Assembly: GCF_001522545.3 (NCBI RefSeq)
Contig: NC_031770.1
Coordinates: 31,400,865-31,464,864, forward strand
Origin: Parus major
Taxonomy: Eukaryota; Chordata; Aves; Passeriformes; Paridae
Direction: 5' to 3'
Length of the DNA: 64,000 bases
Below are positions 1 through 14,151 of the stretch, one piece after another. Within the stretch, counting starts at the first letter, position 1, and the number at the start of each line of letters is the position of its first letter. A program made the position numbers and the translations under genes. The notes under the pieces were generated by a model. That model worked only from the letters and a program-made list of their open reading frames with translations, did not search any database and was not told the DNA's origin.

Positions 1-1948
1 GGCCACCAGCTTAATATTTTGATGATATATTGACGCCACTTTGTAGCACATAGCTATCAGGGGAAAAATGATAAATAGAATCATCTCTTCACACTGCCTG
101 AGCCCCATAATCATTACTTCTCATAAATCACTAGCAGTCTTGATAAATTCCTGTTCCTCCTTTCCTCCTCTAGGCACTTCATTTTGTTTGTATTTGAGTG
201 TCTTTACCCTGACGGGAACACTTACAATATTTCTGAGTGGAATGCAGTGTTCCCCAAGTCATTGCAACAATTACATTTGTCAGGCAGCAATCATGCTTAT
301 GTAGTAAACCTTTCATTGACAGTGAGAACAGCAAAACAAGGTTTGTGTTGTCCATCTCACTAGGAAAGACTTCAAAATATCTTTTTCAAGAGATTTCTGA
401 TTTTATCTAAGGTATTCTCTACTTTATTTTTACAACAGCACTTGTATTAATTTGAAAATAAGTATTTGTGGCTAGAAATCAAAATAAATGTGTTTTTCAG
501 CAATGCAGTACTGAATTTGCTTAGTAAGACCTGAAAAGAAATGTGTGCATATATGTAACTTCAGATGCACCAATGACCTACACAGTCCTAGCTGTTGGTC
601 ATTTCAAAATAATAACCTAATGTAAATATAGTTCACACCTGTTCTTAAAACTCTGGGAATATGAAAACCATACATATTTTGATTTAGACACAGTATTGTT
701 TTACTTCCCTATGAAGTTTCTTCTTTTTTAATGTATTCTTTCTCAAATATAGTAGGGCATCAAAGTAAGTAAATGGTAAGAAATTTTTTTTGGGCCATCA
801 AAATAAGTAAGTGGTAGAATATTTTTTTCAGCAAAACATTGTTAAGAACCAGCAGAAATGTTTTTGCATACTTACCTTTTTGCCAAGAGAAATCTTTCAG
901 GATGCAATATATGTTTGTGGAACTATTAATTGTAGACATCTTTCAGCCCAGTATTCTTGTTTAAGTGTTACTCATAGACACCTTCCTTGAATTTTATCCA
1001 TAATCCATAACTTTCCTATTGGCTTCCCAGTTCACTAAGATGGGTTGTTTATCTAAAAATATTGTAGATATTAATGTCTTATCAGGAAGAAAAAGGGCCT
1101 TAGGCTTAAGAGACAAAGTAAAGCTACAAAGTCGGTATTAGGTCAGATCTGTTGTGGGAAGAGGAAGGGAACTGAAATTTTTGTGAAGGTATGTACAAGT
1201 CAGCAGCTCAATATTACTGTCAATACCTATTTATTTTTCCTTATACACAGCTTCTACCAACTTTTCATTTTGTGTTCTGCATGATGACTTTGGTGCAACT
1301 TTCCACACCGCCTTACTGCTTCCCTGCAGCAGGGTGAGCTGAGTTTTAGTGATAGCCAGGTATTGAATTTAAAAACGTATGTACATGAAACTGTATCGTC
1401 TATTGTGAGCTGAGTTTTAACTTCTATTATGGTATCATGATTTGAGTTAATGGGAGAGTAGATACATATTAGGGAGGAGACTGATTGGGTTTTCTGAATA
1501 AATTGGGTGCTCTGAGATGGTAAGATCATCATTATTTCAAGTCATGAGGCAACAAGAAAACTACAATCACTAGAAATTTTCATTTCCTGTTCAAACTTAC
1601 ACTAGATGCAGACAGAATGAGACCCTCTAGTTAATAATTGATAGAAAAGAAGCACTAAGATCTATCAGAAATAAGAAATTAAGTAGCACAGTGAGCTGAC
1701 ATTGGTAGAAGAGGACTATGGCTTTTCCATCCATACAGGAACATATTTTTGCAGATTTGTAGCACTTTCTGTCGAAGTACACTACAGCAGTTTACTCACG
1801 CTAAGGAGTTGTTGACCACAGCAACTTGCAGGGAATTATAAGGTAACAAAGAGACATGGGGAGCTGAGATGATGTTGTGGTCATCTCAGCATTCTGAACT
1901 TCGCTTCCAGTATCTCAGAACTAATTATAATGACTTTTTGTCGTTCAA

Positions 1949-2112
1949 CATAATTACAGAATTACAGAATATTTAGAGTTGGAAGAGACCTCAGAGATCA
2001 TCTTATCCTCTGCTGTGGTCAGAGGGAACTTTCACTAGACCAGGTTGCTCAGAACTCCATCTAATCCAGCCCTGAACTCTACTAGGGATGGAGCCTCCAC
2101 AGCTTCTCTGCA
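1949..2112 (-). mobile_element. CR1 LINE 3' end, truncated copy
   Basis: Read on the minus strand this matches the 3' end of avian CR1 elements. On the plus strand it begins with the reverse complement of the terminal ATTCTRTG-type octamer repeats (cataattacagaattacag), followed by the conserved block ttggaagagacctcagagat and further on agaccaggttgctcagaac and ggatggagcctccacagctt. These match the CR1 3' untranslated region as I know it. The copy is 5'-truncated, as most CR1 insertions are, and visibly diverged. The upstream limit near 2112 is approximate. It has no coding capacity. Confidence 0.85.
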
Positions 2113-5100
2113 ATGCTGACCATTACAGTCCTGGTAACTTTAGGTGATGTTAATTTGACAGCATACAAAGATTTCCTTTACTTGCAGTTCTTTGCAAAAA
2201 TGAAATGTAAGTGTTGCAAAGAAAGGTGAGATATGGGGAAGGATTATAAAAAAGCAAAAATAATTTGTCTAGAGATCACAAGGGCTCCTTTACTGATAAG
2301 GTAGCCTATCAGCTAGTTTTGTTAAAAAGACGAGCAGTCTACTCTGAAGAGATCTTCATCATTCCCCTACCCTTAAGTAACCACTTCAAACAGCATCAAG
2401 ATGTGCGCTATAATTTCAATTGACTTTTTGTTAGTTGCTGATTCTACCTGGTGTTTTGCAGGCAGGCATAAGATGATTTCGCCTCCTCTCCAATCAGAAG
2501 TTGTATGGATTCAAATCAGCTGGTATTGCTGGGAGACAGAATGGATGAGCTGAGGTGCAGTTCTGCTCCAAAATGGGTGCTTTGCTTCCCACCAGCTTCA
2601 GAGTTCAGTTAGAGCAAATTTTTATCTTTCTTCAGAATATCACATAACTGACTGTACCTTACAGAGCAACATTTTTTTTTAATTGAAACTGAAAACAAAT
2701 AATGACTTCAGATGATGAGCAAATAAATCTATTTTCATGATAGATTTCAACCAAGTTATATAATGTTTCTGTTTCTGTCATTCTGTGAGAAGTTTTGTAT
2801 CTGTGTGTGCTTCACACATTATATTTTGTCCCATTAAAGATTTTAGAAACAAATTTTTCCTTGAATTAGAAGGCATTTTGATCTTATAATCCATAACAGA
2901 AAGAGTGCAGAGTGTTACACACTTCTATAACTCTGTCTCAGGAACAGATTTCTGTACACAGCCCTCCCAAAGATTCTGAGACCCATGATTGCAAAACCAA
3001 GAAGATTCCCTTTTTTCTCCCTGCCATTTGCATTGAAGTAGTTGATTTTAAATTTTTACAGAATTTCTTTCTATAAATTTTGTGGCTTATATTCTATTAC
3101 CAAAAAAAAAAACCCTAAAAACCAAACACAAAATAAACCCAGGGAACAAAACCCCACATAAATTAAGTCCACTGCATCGTAGCAGTAATGGAAAATTGTG
3201 TCTACCTCAGTTAGCAGATGAGGAACATGAGAAACTAACCACCATATCCATGATTAAAGAATTTCTGTGTCAGATGAAGAAGCAGGGCTCAGACAGTGAT
3301 ATATTTCTAAGGAGAAAGTCTTAAGAGTCAATAAATCTGTTAAATAATTTCTTGCTTTGCCTTCATAAAGGCAATATATTTTTAATATGTATTCTCCAGT
3401 TCAGGGGGAAAAGATTTACTGCATTCTTTATAAACAATGCAATAAAGAGGCAAGCTTTGGTCAGTTAAGTAATGTTTTAATTAGTAGCATACATCCCACA
3501 TGCAAATACCATTAAGACAACCTTTGATAAATGGGCATATTTCCCAAATATGTACAATTTAAATGAGCCTTGCTTCTAATGAAGTGATCCAAAATTAAAG
3601 CAAGGCTAGGAGAGAGACCTGAATACAGAAAATTCGTGTTTAAAGAATTAAATTATAAGTATAGGCTCAGTCACTGTTAGGTTGATAATGTTTCTAAATA
3701 TTCTAATTATATTTTGCCACTCAGTCTGCCAACTACACACATTTTTTCACTCAGAGATTTCTGCTGGCATGGCTGGGAATTTGAACTTGGGCAAGAGAGA
3801 CCCCAAGTTGTTAAAATGCTAGAAGGAGAGATCAATGTGATGAAGCCTCTTCTCCTCCTCTGAGCAGTCATGTATTTTAATCCAGAGCATGTTGTTATGT
3901 TTGTGGTAACCTCTGGAAAAGAAATGTATTTTTTTGAAATTTCTTCCTACCCCCAAGATTTCTGCAACATAAATGAAAAAAGGGGGGAAAAAAGCTATAG
4001 ATATAAAGAGAGAAAGGGATGAAGCCTGTAGGCTAGATAGGTAAGGTATATTCAATGTTGGCTCTATGTGTTTGTTTTGCAGTATTAGAACTGAACCCTG
4101 CCTAATGATGATTTCAACAGTAATGACAGGGTTTAAACCATTGTCTTAAGTATTTTGGCAAGAAATATACTAATCTTGCGTGAATTATTTTTCCCAGAAG
4201 ATTTCTACTGTCTTGCACTGCGTCTGAACTTGATTAAATCCTTTTTACTGTTGGATGCCACCTGAACCTAAAGCCCAGCAGGACAAGAGTCAAAACCAGA
4301 GGTGTTTATGCAGAGGACAAGAGACAGGGAACAGCCAGTGTGTGGATTGACTTTGACAGAAAACACTTGCGAGTTGCAAGGAGACATGAAGATCAGGAGA
4401 CTTTTAATGAGAGAGGGAAATTTGGTTTAGAATGTCTGAAGGATGAGGTTAGGACTGCAGTTTGGATGGAAAATGCTTTGTGGGAAGGGAAACAGACCTT
4501 TCTTACTGCACCAAGGAGGGGGCAGATTAGGACCAGCTGTGGAAAGAAGTGAGGACAAAGCTGGTGCCATTGAAGATGTTTGAGAAATCAGAGTAGGGCA
4601 ATAAGGACTGTTAACTTTGGAAAGCAAGTGAACACAGCGGGGAAAGGTGTAAGACAAGGCTGAAGGACAGATCTGAGACTCTTCTGAGACAGGGATGAAA
4701 TCATCCCTTTGTACCAAACGTGGCTATGTAAGGAGCTAGAATTTATGGCTAGAAAACAGGTTTAGATAATCAGATGTTGAGAATAAGACAGGAAAATTAT
4801 ACTCACATTGAGGGGAAGAGAAGAGAAAGAATAAGAGGGATATTGGAGATAATGGGGCAGAAGAGACAAAGCTTGGAAGAAAAGGATGGTGAATAAATAA
4901 GCAGGACAATTTCCATTCATTCACTGCAGAAAGATCAGAGGGAAGCCTATGGCTCCCATGTAAAATATTATTACAGACTGTTCTGCTGTAAGCCTGTAGT
5001 GGTGAAACTAATCCTCTCTTGGCTCAGACATGCACAAGCTGGGACAGAACAACATTATATAGAATTCTAAACCTAACAAAGTTCTCACACTTTCTAGCTT

Positions 5101-6406
5101 ATGATTAATTGTAGAATTTTAATTTGTCTCATTAATTATACAATTAAGCTTCAATTATGAGGCCATATTTATTTTAAATGCTTGAATTTGCTATCTCAGC
5201 ACACTTCTTTTAACATAGTATGTAATCAAATTACACTGTAATAATAAATGAAAAAAATGAAAAGAAATTGTTTTAGTTGTTTATTAATTGCTCATTCAAT
5301 TAGAATGCTCACTAATTTGCAAAATGCAAGTTCTTACAATGTATTTCATGGTCATTACTAAAATTGGTCAGGTTTTCCTTTCTGTAATTTCTTTGAATGG
5401 ACTCTTATGATTTAACTGAAAACCATGTGAAAATTCTCCCAATTAGTTGAAGTGTCTAGGCTCAGGATGAAATAATGTGACCTGATTTTTTTCAGCTCTG
5501 ACCTCTCTGGAGTGTTTCAAAGTGTGTTGGGCGTATAGTGTAATCACTTAATAGCATGTGTGACTGTAGCTGGTCTGAACTGAGCTGGTTTTTTGTTATG
5601 TTCTTTTCCTTATCATCAATTTGTGCCTGTGCAGCACTTAAAACATTTCAAGAACTCTAAGAATGGTTAGTCCTGTAAAATTCTTTCTGGCAGGCATCAA
5701 AGTGAACAAACTACAGACTTCTCTGTAGTTCATTGGAATTCACGCTGTACAGTGTAAGAACTTGAAAATGGCACAAATATAGGCACACATTTTCTTTTAT
5801 AATTTCAATAAATCTTCTTGTCAATAGTTTCAACAAGTTAAACTGCAATGCTTTTGTGCTTCCTTGGTCACTGGGGAAACATCACAGACATACTGAAAAT
5901 GTCTGTGACGTAAGAGGAATTATCCTCAGGTTCAAACATATATTTGCAAGAAAGTAGAGACTTCCCTGAGGAAAAAAATATGGAGATAGTTGGATAGTGT
6001 ATAACAGTAGTGGTAAATACACATTTAAGCTCTGGAGCTAGACAGAAAATGAGATTTCATGCACAAGGAATTCAGATACTTTATGCAGAGTTTCTTTGCT
6101 ATCTTTTCTTACTTTCCTTCTTTTATTTTTCTTGGAAATTAGGATTAAAAGTTGAAATAGTGATAATTTTGGGTAAAATTAATAATTTTAAACAATATTG
6201 ATCTTGAAATGTGAAAAGGTGTTCTTCCATAGAAATTATTTTCTCTTTTTTTCACCTTCTGTAGAAGTAGTCAATTTCTTCTAGAAAATAATCTGTTAGC
6301 ATTTTATTTTATGCTGGGGAAAATGTTGTATCAGAAAAGTGTTGCCTCTGCTAATACATCTATATGCTAATACAGAGTATGGATTTTTTGTAAAATATGC
6401 CAACTC

Positions 6407-6431
6407 TTTTTTTTTTTTCTTTTTTTTTTTT
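6407..6431. repeat. Poly-T tract next to splice acceptor
   Basis: A near-pure run of T (12 T, then CT, then 11 T) ends 15 bases before the AG acceptor of the SMYD3 exon at 6447. It forms an unusually long polypyrimidine tract. Homopolymers of this length are prone to length variation and sequencing error. Confidence 0.85.
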
Positions 6432-6446
6432 ATGTACTGCATACAG

Positions 6447-6557
6447 CTCACCATCAGCTATGTTGAATCACTGATGCCTACCAGGGAACGCCAAAAGCAG
6501 CTGGTGCGCCAGTATTGCTTTGAATGTGATTGTCTACTCTGCCAGAATCAGGAGAAG
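6447..6557 (+). CDS. SMYD3: SMYD3 exon: end of SET region and post-SET zinc-binding motif
   Basis: This internal exon of 37 codons is flanked by an AG acceptor (tgcatacag) and a GT donor (aaggtaggc), phase 0 on both sides. It encodes LTISYVESLMPTRERQ followed by QYCFECDCLLCQNQEK. The C-x-x-C-x-C-x-x-C block (cysteines at exon residues 24, 27, 29 and 32) is the post-SET motif. In human SMYD3 the last three of these cysteines (about C261, C263, C266) bind a zinc ion together with an earlier cysteine and complete the active site. SMYD3 is a lysine methyltransferase that uses S-adenosylmethionine; reported substrates include histone H3K4, histone H4K5 and MAP3K2. The match to human SMYD3 around this motif (QYCFECDCFRCQTQDK) is near-exact from memory, closer than to SMYD1 or SMYD2. 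The next exon continues in frame at 26066. Confidence 0.95.
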
Positions 6558-9500
6558 GTAGGCTGAGAAAAGAAATTTCTTGCCAGTGAAACAGAATTTT
6601 CCGAGGCCCATTAGCAGCTTTTCTTCCTTACCATAATACTTATCTTTTGCTACTAATTGAATGGCCAGAATAAAGGAGAAAATTGCCTCTGCCCTCATTG
6701 TGGTTTTTGTTACTATGAAAGACAACTCTGAATGAAAGAAAAGCAGGAAATGTTGGCATTTTTCTATTCAAAAGAATAATCTTGGAACTTCAACTGAAGT
6801 AACAGGAAGGGTGTGCTTATCCTCAAAATAATGTTGAATTGATTTTGCCAAACACCTGCATCAGTTATTTTCAAGAACTACCAAGCTTGTTCAGCAGTTT
6901 TTATAGAGAATGGTGAACATCCTTGGGTGACTTTGTGGTTTTTATTCTCATTCACTTCACAAGTTCTTGGAGTAGCAGGTCAGTGGTGGTGGTAGATAAA
7001 CTTTTGTTCACTGCAATCTCTTACTAGGGTTCAGCCTAACTTGATTTGATTATATTCTGGTTTGCTTCATATTTATACAACCTTGACACAACAAATTTGT
7101 TGATGAGAGATTAAATGGAATAGGCAAAATGAGGCTTGCTTCATAGCAGTTTATGCACTTAGTCTCTTTTTGTTATATACAGTTGTTCTTATTTTCACAA
7201 ATGCCTGTTTGGAGTGAGTCAATTGCCATAGCTAAATGTGTTCCTGCAAGATTAGAAACAGTAAGAAAGGTATTGATGAAAATGTAATTCCAAGCATAAT
7301 ATGATTTATGAATAATTGCTGCACAGAGGAAAAAAACAGAAGAAGAAAAAGAAACCCCCAAAATTTAAACTGTAACATATGCTTTGATTCATCAGTAAGC
7401 AGTTCAAAAAAGAGAGCACAGAAAATTTCAGGCTTATGACATAATGCTAAATTACTTCCTGTCCGTGTTGGCATTCTGTGCCTGACAAAAGCTGCTGCAA
7501 TTCTACTCAGAGGCAGTGAAGACCTCTTTTTGTCTTTCTTTTAAGGATGATCACTCAAGTGCCATGAAATCTTGGATTAGTTTTGGGTAAATGACATCCT
7601 CACAGATGCAATGATGATTAAGAAAAATAAGCAGTCTAAAGAGTCTTCAAGGATCACTTAACAGTTTGTGAAAGGGTAGGCAAGAGGTGTAAAAACCATT
7701 CAGCATGTGGAATATTTTAGGAAATAATATCCCCAAGCTGGTTATGTGTCATTGTTAGAATCAACATATAACATCAAAAAATACTTAAGTGAAGTTATAT
7801 GTGCATATATTAATGAAACCAATACTCTCATACATAGGTTAAAATTAATTCATTATATTTTTCTTTTTGAAAATATAATTGTCATTTGCGTTCATATTCT
7901 ATAGATATTTTTTTTTTTTTGCTCATTCACAAAATTTCCCTGGGAATGATATTGTGAGATGCTTGGAAAGCTCTTTGTGACCACATTCTGAAATTCTGTG
8001 GTTGTCTGATTGTTACCATACAGAGAGGTCTGTGAAGGTCTAGAGGCCTCATGGCAGCTTGGTCTGTTAATGACTATAAGGAAGACATCTTTATTCTCAG
8101 CTTCATTTTAGGGTGATTATTATCTGCAGCAGTCCTCACAGTATTGTGTTTCATTTCTCTGCGACAACTGAATTTGTAAAATCTCTATAGGACTAGCTTG
8201 TTATTTTTTCCATTTTTCTCAGTCACTGCTGGTAAGCTGGGAGTCATGTAACACTACAGCTACATCAGGAGGTCATATTTATGGAAATTCTGGGGTTGAA
8301 AACTACAAAATGTCTAGATTTAGATGCCTAAAATTGACAAAGTTATTCAAGACATCTCTGCTGAACTATCCCTAATACTGCGTCAAATTTCTAAGTCATT
8401 TTAGGAATTTTTTTAAAAGAAAAATCTTTGTCGATAGAATAGGCAAGAGCTGTGACTCTGGGTCATCAAGAGTGGCAGAGTCAATATTGTGACTCAATAT
8501 AGTCAGCTAATAGTAAATTCCCACTTTACAACATTGCTTTGCAGAAAAAAAGTTTAGTCAACAGCAATTCATACCATATATCTTTCTTATAGGTAAAAAG
8601 GCAAATTACAGAAATGCCTTATCCATTCAAGTAAGTTCTTGTGTATTGGGAATTTTTTTCAGTTGCAGTAATCTCATCAAAAAAGCTGGAACCCTTTTTG
8701 AAATTGCATTTTTAGACATTTACACAACCATTAATAGAGTTTGTGTTACTCCAGTCCTGTGGAGTGTGCTTGCAAGCTGCTGAGCACATACTAGGGAACA
8801 GTGAAAGCTCTCAAGATGCTCACATCAATTTATAGTAAAGTTTTAAGTCAAGGGACTTGCACTGTAGTTTTATTCTACATCTTCTGTAATGTTTTAAAAG
8901 TGATCCTGCATATCCCGTGGGAAATGTATGTTACAAGTTTATATGAAGGGCCCATAAACCTTATGTTTATTTGTACTTAGTTACATGCATCCTTATTTAT
9001 TCATATTTATAAAAATGCTTGGCAAGATAATTATCAATGAAATTTATGTTTCCTGTTGTATTTTTTAAAGGCTTGTTCATTTAGTGTTAAATGCCTGAGT
9101 GGAAAAGGAAGATAGTATCAAATTTCTATTCTCAAGTCAGTTACTGATGGCAAGTGGCCTCAGGAAATTTGTTATATTCAAGAGTAGCCTTTGTTTTCTA
9201 AGGTCCAACACTTATTTTTCATAATTGGTAGGAAGCTGCCATTTCAACTGGAACTCAATAGGTTTCTGACTAGAAAACAGATCTGACTGTTGGAGATCAT
9301 TTTTGTGAATGTTCTATGAAGCTCTGTTTTTTTCAATCTGTACAAATGCAGTGAGAAGACAATTTATAGGTAATTTATACTTCTGCTGAGTATCTTGGTG
9401 CCCAAAGGATAATAAAGAAATATGCTGTATTTTCTAAGGTCTTTTAGCTTTATGTGATGGATTTGTTTAAATGAGAATAATTCCTTGAAGCAGAATAGTT

Positions 9501-12500
9501 TGGGGTTTATTTGTGTGCTTTGTGCCTCCCTCATACCAAGAGCAAAGAAAAGCAGCTCATTCATACCATCTTCAGTAGAAATCCATGAAAATTGGACTGG
9601 ATAAAAGAGGTTAAAGGAATGCCTTCAAGTAAATTGCCCACTCTTTAGACAGATAAAGTTTGGCGAGTTAAATTATTCTGCTCCATGAAATATATATAAA
9701 TACAAAATCAAGGCTGACATGATTACATTTCTGTGCTAGCTGACGTGGATAACCAGAGTGCAGTTACAACACTGCCTAGATATATACAGTTCCCTTGTAC
9801 AATTATCAGGATCTGAGGCTCTAATATGGCAAAGGGTACATTTTCAAGTGTCATGAAGCAGGCTGCAGCCCAACCACAGGGACCCTCGCTGAAGCCAAAG
9901 CTACTGAATTTTAGCATCAACTGATAGACACTGGCACTCAGTGTGAGCAGACACAGCCCCAGACCAAGGGAAGAGCTCCATGGCTGAGCAATTACAGTGG
10001 CACTGCATGCAAAATGAGAGGAAATGTTCCTCACTGGTCACTGCTGGTGAAAGGACTTCAGAGTGAATCTTTGCTATACAGTAGTAGTTCTTTATCTTCC
10101 TCTCCAACCGTGAGCACAGCCATGGAATAATCTAGGTGCATAGCTGCTATCAGGGATGAGAAAAGAGAAGCAAACAGTGGCAATAGCTGAGCTGGGGATC
10201 TTAAATAATTTTTGGTGCCTGAGCCTCAATGTGAGCTGCATTTTAATTCCAAGGACATATTATAATGCTGGCCAGTGTCTTTTATCGGCTGGTCGAGCAG
10301 CCTGGCGAGTACAAATTCACCACTGTAAGCTGGTTAAGATAAGATGGAGGTGAAACTTTTGCTGCTTCATTTCCTGACAAATTGAATGGCATTAACTACA
10401 AGTCCAATCAAGACTTTTGCCCAAACTTAGAAAAAAACAAATCAGGAACTAAAAGAGGGGGAAAAAAATATGTCTTCCTAAAAGTCACTCATAGGATACT
10501 TCCTGTCTGTCAATACTTCAAGTTATAGCTACTGTATTGTCTTCAGCTCATTGTGTCTTTGATAGCTTTACACATTATTCTTTGCTCCATTTTAAGATCA
10601 ATCTCCACTGTGATTCAGGAATGTGTGCCAAGCTGAACTCTTGGCAACATATTGCTATTCCAGCACATAAAAGCCCCTTACATTAATTATAATTAAAGAT
10701 GGGTTTACATTGATGACAAACATTTTAAATGAAGAACAGTTTTTTCCACAGTCATGAGCCAGAGAATTGTTCATGTTGTGTATTTTCAGCCAAGGATTTC
10801 AGGGACATTTGTGCTTATAGAATGGCTTTGTTATGAGTCGTCTTTCTCTTTTGGAGCCGGGATTTAATATTTCAGTCTAGCTTAGTTTTTGGAAAGCTTT
10901 TATTTATTACAAGGTCAAAAGCAATGGACTTGACTCTGAATCATTTTTATATTTGGCCAGTGTTTGAAAGTTGCCAAAGTTAATAACAGCATAACACCAG
11001 TAAGCATGTTATTCCTTTAATTTATTTTTTTTTTGCTTTGCAAAAGAGTACTGACTTATATTGCAGCTTGAATTATGGTAGAGAACATCACAAGTCCAGT
11101 TTCCAATTCAAGGGTTCTCAAAATCAGGTTCTAGCAGAGGGAACAACACAACTGTAGTTTAGAGCTTCATCAAATGTAAGTAAATTGATCAAATTAGTTG
11201 CTACAGTATGTGTCTGTGGTTGATTTGCCTCACCAGGTTTCCTGAAAGACGCTTGAATATCTGCAAAGATACATTATACAACATTTTCACCTTTGATCTT
11301 CGTGTTTGCTCTCAGCAATACCTTTGAAGAATATGTGCTTCAATTACAGAGGCATTGTTACATGAAGAGTATTATTATTGACTGTTGTTTTTCATTAGGA
11401 TGTAAAGGCTTCATGCAAGATCACGCTACTGGTGTTAGTACAAAAATGTCACCCCTCCCTCAGGGATCATATATTTAGGACACAGGAAACACAAAATTAT
11501 GTGTTAAGAAGTACCTTTTTAAACTGCTGAGTTGTCAAGTTCCATGAGTTTGTGTCCCAGTTTTCCTAATATTTATTTATTTTTAGACATTTACATTCTC
11601 ACTGAGTTTCCCAAGGACAATATGAAAGATGAGACCTCCAAATTAATTCAAAAGATGAAACCTGGGAAGCAAGGATTAAATAGGATTGTTGAAAACAAGT
11701 CTCTTTATACAGCTAACTGAACATAAAACACTGTGATCAAAGCAAAGAAAAAACTAGGAGCATCTGTTTCTCTAGTCTTGATTCTAAAAATCTTGCCAAG
11801 TACCAACATACTAAACAGTGTGTTAAAAAATTTATCAGGATTGTGTTCCGAAAGAATGCTTGTTGAGTTAATTTTCTATCAAAATACAGAGTTTACAATA
11901 GTTAATTGTAGAACTTTTTTGTTCCTCATCCTTTTTACTGTTTTGCCACTAGAATTGCCTTTGAAACAAACTACAGTGTGACACCAAGCCAGAGATCAGT
12001 TTCACCCACCTACTTGTCCAGCCCAACATCAGGATTACCAGTGCCCACAAAAGTCAGTGGCAGTAAATGGAGCTCGCTGGGGCACGACTCTGTTTCTCTC
12101 CATAGGTGGCTGGCTATTTCTTCCCTCTGGCAAAGCATTTGGTAGTGACATAAACCCTGGATTCATTCCTGAAATCCAGCAGCCAGACTAACACTCTTCT
12201 GTTTCTTTCAGAGGATCTTACCCTCTTGGGATGGGTTTCCAAACAGCCAAGGACAGAGGGCTTTTATTTTTCTAGTGCAAAAAATGACAGTAAAAAACAA
12301 GGCAGCTGCTTCTAATTTCTGGGATCTCTTGATAATTAACAAAGGCATCATGTCTTCAGCTTCTTAATGTTTCTTACATGACTTCTGAGGCTCCTTCCAT
12401 CTTTCAACATTGTCCTTTTTTTCCACAGAAGTGCAGTTCCAAAGACACTGACAAATGCGCTGTGATCATTTTTCCATGACAGCTTGCCTATCCCAGTTGC

Positions 12501-14111
12501 TTTGGGACTGCCTCAGTGTGCTCTGGTCACCACTTGGCAGCATCCAGCTGGAGCTCACTTGGGTTGTCAAGGTCATGGAAAAGATCTGGCTGTTCTTATA
12601 AATAGACATGAATTGAAAGATGTATGTAAATTCTTTGCCTTTGCAGGAGATCATTAATAGGGCAACCTGTATCAGTTTGGTCCATTGAGTTCATATTTAA
12701 AGCAAACACAGAAGGTGGGTGTGTGGCACTCTCCTGGGAGTCTGGCTTTATGCTCATCTGAGGGGAGCAGAATCCCATTCCTTTCAGACCCAGCCATTTC
12801 ATAGGAAACTTAAATCTTCTGGCAGATGTTTTAAGAAGAAACACTTTTTTTGCCAAGGGAAGAGAGTGCATTCTCATCACTTTTTTTGGCTGTTGCAGCT
12901 ACATTTAAGTTCCTGGATCCTTCTGGATCTATTCTTTCTGGATGACCAGCTTCTTTGGGAATGTTAGAACAACCTATTACTGGTAGGATTTCTTTTTTCA
13001 GATGTTTTCATTCCTATAGCAGTCACTATTTGGTCTCTGCTGAATGACAATTTGAAATAAGAAAAATCTTACTCTGGATTAGCAATATAAAATAGACATA
13101 AAATATTCAGGAAAAAAACAGCGATAATTTAAATATAAGGCTTTATCAGACAAATCACTTTCCAAACACCTTCCTGCGATGATTTTGGAGAGACTGTTTT
13201 TTTGTAAACATGTATAGAAGCTAATCATTGCATTATCTGAGCTTGAATCTCAGATTGTAGGAATCTGAGGTTCCTACAAGGTCTTGTATGTTTCAGCCTG
13301 TCAAGGTGGTTTCTAATAGCAGTAGTACCTTAGGGAAAAATCTTGATTTTGGATGCATTTTCTTGGTCTGTTTATCAGTCACTTTTTTCTATTTTGCAGT
13401 GTGTTCAATCTTTTAAAATCCCACTGATTAGGTAATTGGATTGAAATACGATAGGATTCAATTCAGATTCCTTAAGTCATTACAAAAACCAAAACGGATG
13501 TTGCAACTTTAAACTGCAGATCTCTGGACTGACTGAGTTTCAATTTTCTGGATACAAAAAACTCTGGTTGAAAGTCATCCACTTTGGACAAAATAATATC
13601 TACATCAGAGCCAGAATGACATTTTTTCCTAGGTATTAGAGCAGACCCTGTGGGGTAAGGGAACCCCACAACTCTCTTAGTGCTTCAGACAATGGGTGAG
13701 GTTCAGGTGGAGTCCAGGATGTGCGCTGTATCTGTCTTCTCTATTCGTGTTCCAAATCAGATAGAAATAGGAGCTTGGATCTTTTTCTTTCCACCTGTAC
13801 ATGTTAATGAATTTTAAAGAAAAAGTAGAAAAATGTGAGTGGAAATACCCTTCTCTGTATGTAAGATGCTAAATCCTTTCTGACAGTAAAGCAATTTATC
13901 ATTTACCTTTAAAGACTGAAACCAGGACAGCAAAATTATATGGGCTGACCATAAAGTCAGCCCTTGCAGGCATGCTGTATATTTTGAACCCTCCTTTATT
14001 GTTTTATCTGGTCTTAGACTGTCAGCTTTTGGGATAAATGCTGGTTTTACTCTGTGCAGTCTAAAAACCGTCAAAACAGTGTAGCTGTGATTCTGCTACT
14101 GCCAGTTTGAT

Positions 14112-14151
14112 GAATAAATAAATAGATAAATTTATAAATAAATAAATAATA
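14112..14151. repeat. (AAAT)n simple repeat, interrupted
   Basis: An imperfect tetranucleotide array of AAAT/AATA units is interrupted once by gataaattt. It is an ordinary intronic microsatellite. No poly-A-tailed retrocopy is visible upstream of it. Confidence 0.8.

Larger units (their letters stand above)
1..6446 (+). other. SMYD3: SMYD3 intron (3' part), upstream of the first visible exon
   Basis: This stretch precedes the SMYD3 exon at 6447 and ends in a long T tract followed by an AG acceptor (6445-6446). I looked for the preceding SET-domain exon, which should encode the conserved asparagine-histidine-serine-cysteine motif, and saw no match, so that exon lies outside the window. The interval holds one minus-strand CR1 3' end (1949-2112), an A run near 3102-3112 and a purine-rich patch around 4330-4930. 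I see nothing else recognisable. Intron status is inferred from the flanking exon. Confidence 0.8.

Noticed and set aside
3180..3320. Possible MIR remnant (agcagatgaggaacatgaga)
   Set aside because: Only a short block resembles the MIR 3' region and the rest does not align convincingly by eye; a profile search would be needed.
5882..5908. 10-bp inverted repeat (tcacagacat / atgtctgtga)
   Set aside because: An arm length of 10 is expected several times by chance in a window this size.
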